NCBI GenBank assembly: GCA_017470325.1
Contig: JAFUES010000007.1
Location: forward strand, 112,205 to 176,204
Source: Oscillospiraceae bacterium
GTDB lineage: Bacteria > Bacillota_A > Clostridia > Oscillospirales > Oscillospiraceae
Direction of reading: 5' to 3'
DNA: 64,000 bases
Each line of letters begins with the position of its first letter. The first letter of the stretch is position 1. This document shows positions 21,828-30,836 of this stretch, one piece after another. The notes under the pieces were generated by a model that ran no database searches, was not told where the DNA came from, and saw nothing but the letters and a program-made list of their open reading frames with translations. Both the position numbers and the translations under genes were made by a program.

Positions 21828-23021
21828 TCAAGAGCCATTCGAAATTTCTTCCGCTGTCTCTATAAGTTCCTCAGCCGTCCCCTGTGGGATAACTTCCGGC
21901 TGCTCCAGCAGGTCCTGATAATGCAGCGGACCGTCACAGACCGGGTAAGCCGCCGTGTCCCAACGATAACTGACCCAGGCCTCCTCATCCCGCAGCAGGA
22001 AGCCGTTGGGCATGCCCTGGGCCTGGCAGGCGGTCAGGTCCACATGATAGTACTCCCCATCCAGCTCGATGATGTTCCAACTGTGGTTTTCCCGGTTTTG
22101 CTGTCCCGAAACGATCTGGCACGGCACCTCAAGCCGGCGGCACAGCTCCACATAGGCGAGGGCCATGCCCTCGCTGTCGGCCTCCTGCCCGACCAGCGCC
22201 GCATAAGCGCTGTGCCCCTGTGAGTCTCTGGAATACACACAATGATCCACCAGATATTCCCCGGCCAGCAGGGCCTTGTGGGCCGCATCCATGGCTTCCG
22301 TATCCACATCCGCAAAGGGCTCCAGGGCAAGGAGCTCTGTACGCCTGGCCTCCAGCTCCTCTCCGGGCATGCCGTAGTCCAGCTGGATCTCATACAGCCG
22401 CTGACGGCCGGAGCCGCTGAACATGTTAACACTGGCCTTCGGCTCCGCCGGGGTGCTGGCGGGATAGCTGCGATAGACGCGACCTACCAGACTTTCCATC
22501 TCCTCGGCGCTGTAAAAGCTACGGGTGATGAGGACCACCAGCCGTCGGTTCCCTGCCTCCATAGCAGAGCGAATAATCTCCTCAATGCCTGTGGAATACT
22601 GCATCTGCCGGATATCGGCAGCATTCAGCGCCGCCGGGCTGTAGTAGATACTGATCTCAGCCTCATAGTGGTTCACGATCTTGGAAAGTTCATATGAGAT
22701 ATTGTCCACGCAGTAGGCGCACAGAGCGTCCTGGGTGCGGACCTGCCAGCATGCGCTGGCCATATCCGCCGCGGTATCGCCCTGATAGGCCGCGTCAAAC
22801 TGGATCGCGCCGTTGTCCTCGCCTGTGGAAACCAACCCCAGCAGTGCGGCTTTCAACTCATTCAGATCGCGCACCGTGATCTTATCCTCCCGGGACACGT
22901 TATCCTGCACCGGCGGGACATAATCGCTCACGACCACGTATTCCTTATCGAACACGCTGCCGCAGCCGCAGAGAAAACACACTGCGGCCACAAGACAGAT
23001 CCTGATGAGTCGTTTCTTCAT
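21828..23021 (-). CDS. Lipoprotein with a transglutaminase-like fold, catalytic Cys absent
   Basis: 397 aa. Signal peptide ending CFLCGC. An N-terminal region of unknown family (about residues 40-210) is followed by a transglutaminase-like domain. Its nucleophile segment reads QEADSEGMALAYVELCRRLEVPC, where the usual GxCxGyA motif has Ser-Glu in place of the Cys. The His and Asp segments are present (ENHSWNIIELDGEYYHVDLT). It is probably not an active transglutaminase or protease, perhaps a wall-binding relic. Last gene of the topoisomerase IV-YitT transcription direction, 6 bases after yitT. Confidence 0.8.
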   Translation of the reverse strand: MKKRLIRICLVAAVCFLCGCGSVFDKEYVVVSDYVPPVQDNVSREDKITVRDLNELKAALLGLVSTGEDNGAIQFDAAYQGDTAADMASACWQVRTQDALCAYCVDNISYELSKIVNHYEAEISIYYSPAALNAADIRQMQYSTGIEEIIRSAMEAGNRRLVVLITRSFYSAEEMESLVGRVYRSYPASTPAEPKASVNMFSGSGRQRLYEIQLDYGMPGEELEARRTELLALEPFADVDTEAMDAAHKALLAGEYLVDHCVYSRDSQGHSAYAALVGQEADSEGMALAYVELCRRLEVPCQIVSGQQNRENHSWNIIELDGEYYHVDLTACQAQGMPNGFLLRDEEAWVSYRWDTAAYPVCDGPLHYQDLLEQPEVIPQGTAEELIETAEEISNGS

Positions 23022-23027
23022 AAGTCT

Positions 23028-23894
23028 TTACCTGATCTCCGAAATGCTTTCAAAGCCTTTGCCGAACACATTCTTCACGTCCGCAACGATAAAAAACGCG
23101 TTCTCATCGATGCTCTTCACCAGGCGGCGAAGCTGCGCGATCTGGTTGCGCTTGATGACGCACATGATCACTTGCTTCTGGCGGTGGGAGTAGGCGCCCT
23201 CCCCTTCCAGGATCGTGACACCCCGCTGGATGGGACCGGATATAATGCTTTGGATCAGATCCTCACTGTTCTCGCTGATGATGTAGCACAGGGAGGAGGT
23301 ATCGAAGCCGTACAGCACCAGGTCGATGACCTTGCTGACCACGAACATGGCGATCACCGAATACATGGCGCTCTCGTAATTGCCCAACACCGCGGCATAA
23401 ATGATGATGATCAGGGAGTCCATGATCAGGATCATGGTGCCGAAGTTGATCTGGGAATAGCGCTGGCGCAGCATCTTGGCCACGATATCGATCCCGCCGG
23501 TGGTGGCGCCCACATAGTAGATAGCGCCGAGCCCGGCGCCCTTGATCACGCCGCCGATAATAGCGCCCAGCATGGACTCATTGGTCAGGACGATACCCGT
23601 GGTGGCCAGCAGGTCCACGAAGACGGAGGAGATCGCCACTCCCGCCAGGGAGCCCAGCATGAAGTCCAGGCCGAAATGCCGCCATGAGATCACAAACAAC
23701 GGAATGTTGAGAACGATCACCATCATTCCCACGGGGAAGCCGGTGAAGGTATTCAGGATCATGGCGATACCCGTGATGCCGCCGGAAACGATGGCATTGG
23801 GATACATGAAGAACTGAAAGCCCACCGCGTAGATGAAGCCGCCCACCAGGATGATCAAGTAGTTCAGCAGCTTTTTCAAAACCTTACGATCCAT
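23028..23894 (-). CDS. YitT family membrane protein
   Basis: 288 aa: an N-terminal integral membrane domain (YitT/DUF161) with five or six helices, including FMYPNAIVSGGITGIAMILN and IYYVGATTGGIDIVAKMLRQ. A cytosolic C-terminal DUF2179 domain follows (SSLCYIISENSEDLIQSII, QVIMCVIKRNQIAQLRRLV). Its transport function is not established in the family. GAGGAG before the ATG overlaps the parC stop, so it is translationally coupled to it. Confidence 0.9.
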   Translation of the reverse strand: MDRKVLKKLLNYLIILVGGFIYAVGFQFFMYPNAIVSGGITGIAMILNTFTGFPVGMMVIVLNIPLFVISWRHFGLDFMLGSLAGVAISSVFVDLLATTGIVLTNESMLGAIIGGVIKGAGLGAIYYVGATTGGIDIVAKMLRQRYSQINFGTMILIMDSLIIIIYAAVLGNYESAMYSVIAMFVVSKVIDLVLYGFDTSSLCYIISENSEDLIQSIISGPIQRGVTILEGEGAYSHRQKQVIMCVIKRNQIAQLRRLVKSIDENAFFIVADVKNVFGKGFESISEIR

Positions 23895-23895
23895 T

Positions 23896-26136
23896 TTACT
23901 CCTCGATCAGAGACAGCTGCTCTTCTCCCCTGTCTTCAGGCTTGAGCAGAGCCCCGGCCGCCGGCAGGGAGCGGGCGCGGTAGCGGCTCACATTCTGGAT
24001 GTGGGTCTCCTTTACAGGGGCGGCGCCGGTCAGGCTGCGCTTGGCCTTCAGCGCCATCACGTTGACGCCCTGGGCCGTGCGGCTGGTCTTGGTCTGCAGC
24101 AGGGCGCTGTTGAATACCAGGGCCCGGTCGTCGCTGGCAAAGCAGGCGATCTCCATCTCATCATTCAAGATGATCACCGCCTTCAGCGGGCTCTTGTCCG
24201 AGTAGGCGTTGATGAGCTTTTTCCGATTGGTCTTGGTCTCATAGGCGGACAGTTCGATGCGGGCCGCCTTGCCATTTTCAAAGACCAGCAACAGATTCTT
24301 GCTGTAGTCCCCCGGATCCACCATGGCCAGGACGCTCTCGCCCTCGTCCATCTGCAGCTTTGTGGGGAGGTATACGCCCAGGGTCGAAGCCTTGCTGTCC
24401 TCGAAGTCGTAAACGTGGGCCTTGTACAGCTGCTGCTTGTCCGTAAAGATCAGCAGATCCCGCCGGTTGGAGGACTCGAAGCTGGTTCTCAGGCCGTCGC
24501 CCTCCTTGTATTTCTGCTCACCGCTCATGCGCAGGGACTGGGCGGTGATCTTCTTGAAGTAGCCCTCCCGGGAAAGGAACAGGGTGACCGGATAGTCCTC
24601 CACCTGCTCCGTCAGGTCGAATTCCTCCACCTCGTCGGCATAGACGATGCCGGTCTTGCGGGGAATCACATACTTCTTGTTGATCTGCTTGAGCTCGTCG
24701 ATGATGATGCTGCGGATCCTGCGCCGGTTGTTGAGTGTGGCTTCCAGCTCTTCGATATCCTTCTCCAGCTCATCGGTCTCGGCGGTGCGCTTGAGGATGT
24801 ACTCACGGTTGATGTTGCGCAGCTTGATCTCCGCCACGTACTCGGCCTGGATCTGGTCGATGCCGAAGCCCATCATCAGATTGGGCACAACCTCGGATTC
24901 CAGCTCGGTGTTGCGGATGATGGCGATGGCTTTGTCGATATCCAGCAGGATCTTCTCCAGGCCCTTGAGCAGGTGCAGCTTGTCCTTCTTCTTGGCCAGC
25001 TCAAAGTAGACCCGGCGGCGGATGCACTCCATGCGCCAGGCGGTCCACTCGTCCAGGATCTCCCGCACGCCCATGACCTTGGGATCGCCAGCCACCAGGA
25101 TGTTGAAGTTGCAGGGAAAAGCGTCCTGCAGGGTGGTCATCTTGAACAGCTTCTGCATGAGCTTATCCGGATCCACGCCGCGCTTGAGGTCGATGGCCAG
25201 GCGCAAGCCGCCCAGATCCGTCTCGTCCCGCATGTCGTTGATCTCCCGGATCTTGCCGGTTTTGATCAGCTCCGCCACCTTGTCGATCACGGCCTCCGAG
25301 GTGGTGGTATAGGGGATCTCATAGATCTCGATGATGTTTTCCTTCTGCAGAAAGCGCCAGCGGGCGCGTACCTTGATGCTGCCCCGGCCGGTACGGTATA
25401 TGTTCTCCATCTCCGTGCGGTCGTAGATGATCTCCCCGCCGGTGGGGAAGTCTGGCGCCGGCATGGTAGAGAGGATATCGTAATCCGGATCCCGCAGGTA
25501 ATTGATGGTGGTCTCGCAGACCTCGTTCAGGTTGAAGCCGCAGATTTGGCTGGCCATGCCAACGGCGATGCCGGAATTGGCGGAGACCAGCACATTGGGA
25601 AAGGCCGTAGGCAAAAGCGTGGGCTCCTTCATGCTGCCGTCATAGTTGTCCACGAAATCCACGGTATCCTTGTCGATATCCCGGAAGACCTCGCCGCAGA
25701 TGGCGGAGAGCTTGGCCTCGGTATAGCGGGAGGCCGCGTAGGACATATCCCGGGAATAGACCTTGCCGAAGTTGCCCTTGGAGTCCACAAAAGGCGTCAG
25801 CAGCGCCTGATAGCCCACGGAGAGACGGACCATGGTCTCATAGATGGCCGCGTCGCCGTGGGGGTTGAGCTTCATGGTCTGGCCCACGATGTTGGCGCTC
25901 TTGGTGCGGCTGCCGCTGAGCAGGCCCATCTTGAACATGGTATACAGCAGCTTCCGGTGAGAGGGCTTGAAGCCGTCGATCTCCGGAATGGCGCGGGAGA
26001 CGATGACGCTCATGGCGTAGGGCATGTAGTTGGTCTCCAGGGTCTCGGTGATGGGCTGTTCCAGCACCTCCGCCCGCAGGCCGACCACATCCGGATTGTC
26101 GTATTTTTTCTTTTCCTGTACTTTCTTCTTTGCCAT
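23896..26136 (-). CDS. parC: DNA topoisomerase IV subunit A (ParC type)
   Basis: 746 aa, shorter than GyrA (about 820 or more). The N-terminal winged-helix/tower core starts ETLETNYMPYAMSVIVSRAIPE. The quinolone-region segment HGDAAIYETMVRL and the catalytic Tyr in SYAASRYTEAKL are present. The C-terminus has degenerate beta-propeller blades and lacks a clear GyrA box, favouring ParC over GyrA. It partners the ATPase subunit encoded upstream on the same strand and decatenates daughter chromosomes. Confidence 0.9.
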   Translation of the reverse strand: MAKKKVQEKKKYDNPDVVGLRAEVLEQPITETLETNYMPYAMSVIVSRAIPEIDGFKPSHRKLLYTMFKMGLLSGSRTKSANIVGQTMKLNPHGDAAIYETMVRLSVGYQALLTPFVDSKGNFGKVYSRDMSYAASRYTEAKLSAICGEVFRDIDKDTVDFVDNYDGSMKEPTLLPTAFPNVLVSANSGIAVGMASQICGFNLNEVCETTINYLRDPDYDILSTMPAPDFPTGGEIIYDRTEMENIYRTGRGSIKVRARWRFLQKENIIEIYEIPYTTTSEAVIDKVAELIKTGKIREINDMRDETDLGGLRLAIDLKRGVDPDKLMQKLFKMTTLQDAFPCNFNILVAGDPKVMGVREILDEWTAWRMECIRRRVYFELAKKKDKLHLLKGLEKILLDIDKAIAIIRNTELESEVVPNLMMGFGIDQIQAEYVAEIKLRNINREYILKRTAETDELEKDIEELEATLNNRRRIRSIIIDELKQINKKYVIPRKTGIVYADEVEEFDLTEQVEDYPVTLFLSREGYFKKITAQSLRMSGEQKYKEGDGLRTSFESSNRRDLLIFTDKQQLYKAHVYDFEDSKASTLGVYLPTKLQMDEGESVLAMVDPGDYSKNLLLVFENGKAARIELSAYETKTNRKKLINAYSDKSPLKAVIILNDEMEIACFASDDRALVFNSALLQTKTSRTAQGVNVMALKAKRSLTGAAPVKETHIQNVSRYRARSLPAAGALLKPEDRGEEQLSLIEE

Positions 26137-26137
26137 A

Positions 26138-26431
26138 TTACTTCTTTACTTTCTTTCCCGTTATCAGATTCCTGCGGCACTTGGGGCAGCTCTTTACTGC
26201 CAGCACCCCGCCGAAGATGCGTTTGCCGCAATAGGGGCAGCGGCAGTATCTGTAGATCACGAACAAGGCTGCAGCGATCATGGCGAAGGCCGTGATCACC
26301 AGGATCCATTGGGCGGTGGAGTTCTGCGGCACCAGCAGCGCTGCCGCGAGCCCCAGGACGATGACCAGGATCAGCAGGTATTTGACGATCTTCTGTCCGT
26401 ATTCGAAGGTTCTGTCGTAGCGTGCTTTCAT
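26138..26431 (-). CDS. Small membrane protein with a C-terminal zinc ribbon
   Basis: 97 aa: a short basic N-terminus (MKARYDRTFEYGQ), two hydrophobic helices (YLLILVIVLGLAAALLV and WILVITAFAMIAAALFVIY), then CPYCGKRIFGGVLAVKSCPKC, two CxxC pairs as in zinc ribbons. Function unknown. GAGAGGAG lies upstream of the ATG. It is set tightly between parE and parC, unusual for a pair that is normally adjacent. Confidence 0.82.
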   Translation of the reverse strand: MKARYDRTFEYGQKIVKYLLILVIVLGLAAALLVPQNSTAQWILVITAFAMIAAALFVIYRYCRCPYCGKRIFGGVLAVKSCPKCRRNLITGKKVKK

Positions 26432-26444
26432 GACCGGTCTCCTC

Positions 26445-28439
26445 TCAGGAAATATCCGCCAGGTCCAGGTACTGGGCGCCAAACTCCGCGATATGGTTCT
26501 TCCGCCCCTCCAGATTGTCGCCCAGCAACAGATCAAAGACTTCCGCCATCTGCTGCGCATCCTCGGGCATGACCTTGATCAGCCGCCGGGTCTCCGGGTT
26601 CATGGTGGTCATCCACATCATGTCCGGATCGTTCTCGCCCAGGCCCTTGCTGCGGTTGATGCTGGCCTTTGCGCCGTTCAGGCTTTCGATGATCTCTGCC
26701 TTTTCCCGGTCAGAGTAGGCAAAGTAGGTCTTTCCCTTGCTCTCGATCTCATACAGCGGGGATTCGGCGATGTACACATAGCCCTCGCGGATCAGCGTGG
26801 GCACCAGGCGGTACAGCATGGTCAAAATCAGAGTGCGGATCTGGAAGCCGTCCACGTCTGCATCGGTGCAGATGATCACCTTGTTCCAGCGCAGGCTGCT
26901 GAGATCGAAGCTGCTCAGATCTTTTGTGTGCTTGTCCTTGACCTCCACCCCGCAGCCCAGCACCTTCATCAGATCAGTGATGACGTCGCTCTTGAAGATG
27001 CGCACATAGTCTGCCTTCAGGCAGTTGAGGATCTTGCCGCGCACCGGCATGATGCCCTGAAACTCTGCATCCCGGGACAGCTTGCAGGCACCCAGAGCGG
27101 AATCGCCCTCCACGATGTAGATCTCCCGCTGCTCCGGATCCCGGCTGCGGCAGTCCACGAATTTCTGTACTCGGTTGGCGATGTCGATGCTGCCGGAGAG
27201 CTTTTTCTTCATGCCCTGCCGGGCCCGTTCCGCGGTCTCGCGGCTGCGCTTGTTGATGAGCACCTGCTCCGCGATGCGGTCCGCCTCAGGCTTGTTTTCG
27301 ATGAAGTAGACCTCCAGCTGAGACTTAAAAAACTCCGTCATGGCCGTCTGGATGAAACGGTTGTTGATGGCCTTCTTGGTCTGGTTCTCGTAAGAGGTCT
27401 GGGTAGAGAAGCAGTTGGTCACCAGCACCAGGCAGTCCTGGATATCCTGGAACTTGATGGAGCTCTCGTTCTTCTGGTACTTTCCGATCTGCTTGATGTA
27501 GCCGTCGATGGCGGAGAGGAAGGCGCTCTTGACCGCCTTGTCCGGCGCGCCGCCGTTTTCCAGCCAGGAGGAGTTGTGGTAATACTCCAGCGCGGCTGTC
27601 CTGTTGGAAAAGCAGAAGGCCGCGGAGATCTTCACCTTGTATTCGGGCTTATCCTCCCGGTCGCGTCCCTTGCGCTCGGTAGAGATGAAGGTGGGCGCGG
27701 TGAGGGTCGGCTCCCCCGCCAGCTCCTTCACATAGTCCATGATGCCGTCGCTGTAGCGGAAATCCCGGGTCTCGAATTTGCTGCCCTTCTGCAGGCGCAG
27801 CCGGAAGGTGACGCCCGCGTTGACCACCGCCTGGCGGTGCAGCACATCCTCAAAGTATTCCACCGGGATGTCGATATCCGTAAAGACCTCCAGATCCGGT
27901 CTCCAGCGGATGGTGGTGCCGGTCTTCTTTCGGTCGGCGGGCTCCACCTTCAGCTCCTGGCCCTTTTTGCCGGTCACCTTGCCCTTTTTGAAATGCAGGC
28001 TGTACTTGCTGCCGTCCCGCCACACAGTCACGTCCATGTATTCGGACGCGTATTGGGTGGCGCAGGAGCCCAGGCCGTTGAGGCCCAGGGAATATTCATA
28101 ATCGCCGCCGTCGTCGTTTTTATACTTGCCGCCGGCATAGAGCTCGCAGAAGACCAGTTCCCAGTTGTAGCGCTTCTCAGCGGGGTTCCAGTCCAATGGG
28201 CAGCCACGCCCAAAGTCCTCCACCTCGATGGATCTGTCTTCAAAATAAGTGAGCGTAATCAGATCGCCGTGGCCCTCACGGGCCTCGTCGATGGCGTTGG
28301 ACAGGATCTCAAATACGGCATGCTCGCAGCCGTCCAGGCCGTCAGAACCGAAGATGACTCCTGGGCGCTTGCGCACCCGGTCTGCCCCCTTCAGCTGGGA
28401 AATACTGTCGTTTCCGTATTGCTCGGTGGTTTTGCTCAT
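26445..28439 (-). CDS. parE: DNA topoisomerase IV subunit B (ParE type)
   Basis: 664 aa. The GHKL ATPase domain has EILSNAIDEAREGHGD (Mg/ATP Asn), DFGRGCPLD and GLNGLGSCATQYAS. The transducer follows, then TOPRIM with VEGDSALGACKLSRD and the metal-binding CTDADVDGF. The C-terminus RSKGLGENDPDMMW is typical of GyrB/ParE. Pairing with the ParC-type subunit favours topoisomerase IV. The ATP loop is more divergent than in classical GyrB. Confidence 0.9.
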   Translation of the reverse strand: MSKTTEQYGNDSISQLKGADRVRKRPGVIFGSDGLDGCEHAVFEILSNAIDEAREGHGDLITLTYFEDRSIEVEDFGRGCPLDWNPAEKRYNWELVFCELYAGGKYKNDDGGDYEYSLGLNGLGSCATQYASEYMDVTVWRDGSKYSLHFKKGKVTGKKGQELKVEPADRKKTGTTIRWRPDLEVFTDIDIPVEYFEDVLHRQAVVNAGVTFRLRLQKGSKFETRDFRYSDGIMDYVKELAGEPTLTAPTFISTERKGRDREDKPEYKVKISAAFCFSNRTAALEYYHNSSWLENGGAPDKAVKSAFLSAIDGYIKQIGKYQKNESSIKFQDIQDCLVLVTNCFSTQTSYENQTKKAINNRFIQTAMTEFFKSQLEVYFIENKPEADRIAEQVLINKRSRETAERARQGMKKKLSGSIDIANRVQKFVDCRSRDPEQREIYIVEGDSALGACKLSRDAEFQGIMPVRGKILNCLKADYVRIFKSDVITDLMKVLGCGVEVKDKHTKDLSSFDLSSLRWNKVIICTDADVDGFQIRTLILTMLYRLVPTLIREGYVYIAESPLYEIESKGKTYFAYSDREKAEIIESLNGAKASINRSKGLGENDPDMMWMTTMNPETRRLIKVMPEDAQQMAEVFDLLLGDNLEGRKNHIAEFGAQYLDLADIS

Positions 28440-28604
28440 ATAGGTACCCTTTCACTATATCTTGTGTTCATATCACTCATTTTTTAACTGATATAGTTTA
28501 ACATCCGGTGTCAAATAAAGCAAGAACAAGGGCGCTTCATAGCCGTTTCAAAAAAGTTACAGCGTAGTAAGCGTCCCTGTTTCTGCATATAATGAACATC
28601 GGAT

Positions 28605-28851
28605 AGCGATAACAATCGAAACATCGATTGTTATCGCTGCCAAACGGCACGTTTGGCAGCGAATGATTTCAAGAATCATTCGCCCATTATTCATTGCAAT
28701 GAGTATATGGCAAAACAGCATGGCTGTTTTGCTGAGCGGCAAAGCCGCTCGGCGAAACGCTTTCCGCGTTTCGCCATCATATAATCATTATAATCAAAGG
28801 GCGGACCACACTGCAGTCCGCCCCGCGGCGGATATTTTCCCGCACGGGAAA
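28605..28851. repeat. Chain of nine or more back-to-back hairpins
   Basis: Stems in order: 28605-28619/28624-28638 (15 bp); 28636-28646/28650-28660 (11); 28659-28668/28674-28683 (10); 28684-28710 (12, one bulge); 28710-28719/28723-28732 (10); 28734-28740/28744-28750 (7); 28751-28760/28766-28775 (10); 28780-28792 (TATAAT-C-ATTATA); 28799-28806/28816-28823 (8); 28836-28842/28845-28851 (7). Neighbours abut or share bases, the stems differ in sequence, and loops are mostly 3-5 bases. It lies in the 590-base gap between parE and bofA, with no credible gene. Function unknown; not a CRISPR, as no direct repeat is present. Confidence 0.85.
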
Positions 28852-29031
28852 CCTCTCCGGCCGCTTGACATTCTTTCGTTTTGGATGTATTCATATAATG
28901 ATTTATATGCATTCCATCCGCGGCTCTCTTTCTCTCGCCGCCGAAAGGCTGTCCGGGAGATAGTATGCGCCATTTTGCCCGCTTTACAACGGAAGCTTTT
29001 TCCGTTGATCCTATGGAAAGGGATACGCTCT

Positions 29032-29295
29032 ATGGATACCATTTCCGCTATTTTGATGCTGGCTGCCGCCCTGATCCTGATCGTGATCCTGGTCAAGGTG
29101 CTGGCCGCGCCCATACGCCTGCTCTTCAAGCTGGCCATCAATGCGGCCCTGGGCTTTGTGATCCTCTTTGTCGTCAACTTCTTTGGGGAATTCATAGGCA
29201 TCAGCCTGGGTATCAATCTCATCAACGCCCTGATCGCCGGTTTCCTGGGCGTGCCCGGGGTGATCCTGCTGGTGCTGGTTTCGCTGCTGTTCTGA
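29032..29295 (+). CDS. bofA: BofA-family membrane protein
   Basis: 87 aa, almost wholly hydrophobic: ISAILMLAAALILIVILVKVL, then IRLLFKLAINAALGFVILFVV and GISLGINLINALIAGFLGVPGV. The NxxxGF and GxNxxNxxxxGxLGxPG pattern is that of BofA, which inhibits the SpoIVFB-type intramembrane protease controlling pro-sigma-K in sporulation. AAAGGG lies before the chosen ATG. Upstream TTGACA (28865) and TATAAT (28894) are too far apart (23 bases) to be a sure promoter. Confidence 0.85.
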   Translation: MDTISAILMLAAALILIVILVKVLAAPIRLLFKLAINAALGFVILFVVNFFGEFIGISLGINLINALIAGFLGVPGVILLVLVSLLF

Positions 29296-29311
29296 TTTAG
29301 CGCAAATAGGA

Positions 29312-29350
29312 AGACGCCCTGTCGCTTATTTCATGAGCGACAGGGCGTCT
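29312..29350. terminator. Bidirectional terminator between bofA and mgtC
   Basis: 15-bp arms 29312-29326 and 29336-29350 (AGACGCCCTGTCGCT and its complement). The genes converge on it. Confidence 0.8.
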
Positions 29351-29361
29351 ATCGTTTTCCG

Positions 29362-30087
29362 TCACAGAGAACTGTTGCTGACTGAAAGGATCTCCGGGTG
29401 GCTTTCCATAAAGTCCTTCATCTCCGCGTAGCTGATCTCCGTGCGCCGGCGTATGGTCAGATCGTAGTCCGTGGTCCCGTCCTTTCTGCGGGTGATCCTG
29501 CTGTTTACAGGATGGGCCTTCCACAGGTCCAGCTGCTCCGTCAGGGAGCGGTTGAACTCATGCCCGTTCTCTACCGTGAAGTGCAGGCGGCTGGTGGCAT
29601 AGGCGTCCGACCAGGCGGCGAAGTGGTACAGCATCCACTGCAGCAGCGTCACCAGAATGGTCGCGACCACACCGACGATCCACATACCAGAGCCCATGGC
29701 CAGGCCGATGGCCGCGGTCGCCCAAATGCAGGCCGCCGCGCTCAGTCCCTTGACGATACCGTCGTTTTTGAAAATCACGCCGGCGCCCAGAAAGCCGATG
29801 CCGCTGACCACCTGAGCCGCGATGCGGGCTGGGTCGGCACCCCGGGTCCCGCTGAGCGCGGTCCCCGCTGTGTTGGTCAGGTCCACGAAACCATATTTGG
29901 AGATGATCATGATCAGGGATGCTGCACAGCACACGATGATATGCGTGCGGATCCCACCTTCTTTGAAATGCTTGCTGCGCTGGTAGCCGATGGCCGCCCC
30001 GCACAGGCAGGCCGCCACCAGGCGAAGGCAGAAGTCCAACTGCTGCAGCATGCTGAACTGACTGTTGAAGTATTCGATAAAGGTCAT
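29362..30087 (-). CDS. MgtC/SapB family membrane protein
   Basis: 241 aa. MgtC core: LVAACLCGAAIGYQRS, GGIRTHIIVCCAASLIMIIS, RIAAQVVSGIGFLGAGVIFK and VKGLSAAACIWATAAIGLAMG, four to five helices. The C-terminal cytosolic part (residues 150-241) is ACT-like. The family is linked to Mg2+ homeostasis and control of the membrane ATP synthase. GGAGGCGGGGGAG precedes the ATG. Confidence 0.93.
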   Translation of the reverse strand: MTFIEYFNSQFSMLQQLDFCLRLVAACLCGAAIGYQRSKHFKEGGIRTHIIVCCAASLIMIISKYGFVDLTNTAGTALSGTRGADPARIAAQVVSGIGFLGAGVIFKNDGIVKGLSAAACIWATAAIGLAMGSGMWIVGVVATILVTLLQWMLYHFAAWSDAYATSRLHFTVENGHEFNRSLTEQLDLWKAHPVNSRITRRKDGTTDYDLTIRRRTEISYAEMKDFMESHPEILSVSNSSL

Positions 30088-30119
30088 CGCTCCCCCGCCT
30101 CCTTTGCAAATCGGGATCT

Positions 30120-30836
30120 CTATCCCGGAAAGAGCTCCGCCAACAAGCCCGGCAGCTCCGCCAGGTCCCGGATCACGAAGTCCGGTGTGATGTCCGGCCT
30201 CGGCTCTCTGTTCCCGGGATTATACCAGCAGGTCCTGATCCCGGCGTTGATGCCGCCGCGGATGTCCGAGGTCAGGCTGTCTCCTACGATGAGGGCCCGC
30301 CCCCGGTCAAAGCCGGGGATCTGGGCAAAGCAGCGCTCGAAAAAGGCCGCCGTAGGCTTTTCATAACCGATCTCCTCGGAGATGAAGATCTTCTCAAAGT
30401 ATCTGCCGATCCCGGCACTGGCGATCCGTCCGGCCTGGACGCTGCCGGTGCCGTTGGATACGATGTACAGGGCATAGTTGCCGTAGAGATCGTCCATCAG
30501 CTGCTCCGCACCGGGCATGAAATAATGGCCGATGGACAGATTGTGTTCATACAGATCCCTTGTTTTCTCCGCGGAGCGGTCCAGTCCCAGTTCCTGAAAC
30601 AGGATCTCGAAACGCCTCAGCAGCACCTGCTCTCGGGTCAGCAGCCCCTCCTCCAGCAGTTCCCACTGCTGCTTGTTGATCTGGCTGTAGCGGGCTATGG
30701 TCTCCGGCGCCGGGTCCACCTGCATTTCCCGCAGGGCCTTTGCCAACGCCAAAGCCTCCGCCTTGTGAAAATCCAGAAGCGTATCGTCAACATCCAGCAA
30801 AACCACCGGTTTGGCGGCGATCGTCTCCTTAGTCAT
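30120..30836 (-). CDS. HAD-family phosphatase, YjjG/YfnB type
   Basis: 238 aa. Motif I is LLDVDDTLLDFHKAEA (nucleophile Asp), motif II IVSNGTG, motif III Lys in YEKPTAAFF, motif IV IVGDSLTSDIRGG. A helical cap lies between residues 20 and 90. This subgroup contains nucleotide 5'-phosphatases such as YjjG that remove non-canonical pyrimidine nucleotides. Its start overlaps the end of murF by 8 bases. Confidence 0.9.
   Translation of the reverse strand: MTKETIAAKPVVLLDVDDTLLDFHKAEALALAKALREMQVDPAPETIARYSQINKQQWELLEEGLLTREQVLLRRFEILFQELGLDRSAEKTRDLYEHNLSIGHYFMPGAEQLMDDLYGNYALYIVSNGTGSVQAGRIASAGIGRYFEKIFISEEIGYEKPTAAFFERCFAQIPGFDRGRALIVGDSLTSDIRGGINAGIRTCWYNPGNREPRPDITPDFVIRDLAELPGLLAELFPG

Noticed and set aside
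24001..26295. Very long plus-strand frame (764 codons) opposite parC
   Set aside because: Exact antisense of a well-conserved topoisomerase gene; such shadows arise from G+C-rich codon use. No ribosome site or domain.
23896..28439. Assignment of the pair as DNA gyrase
   Set aside because: The A subunit is short and lacks a clear GyrA box, so topoisomerase IV is preferred; not fully excluded.
26430..28487. Plus-strand frame of 685 codons opposite parE
   Set aside because: Antisense of parE; composition rich in His, Leu, Val and Asp typical of shadow translation.
28605..28851. CRISPR array or tandem direct repeat
   Set aside because: Each unit is an inverted repeat of different sequence; no repeated unit and no spacers of constant length.
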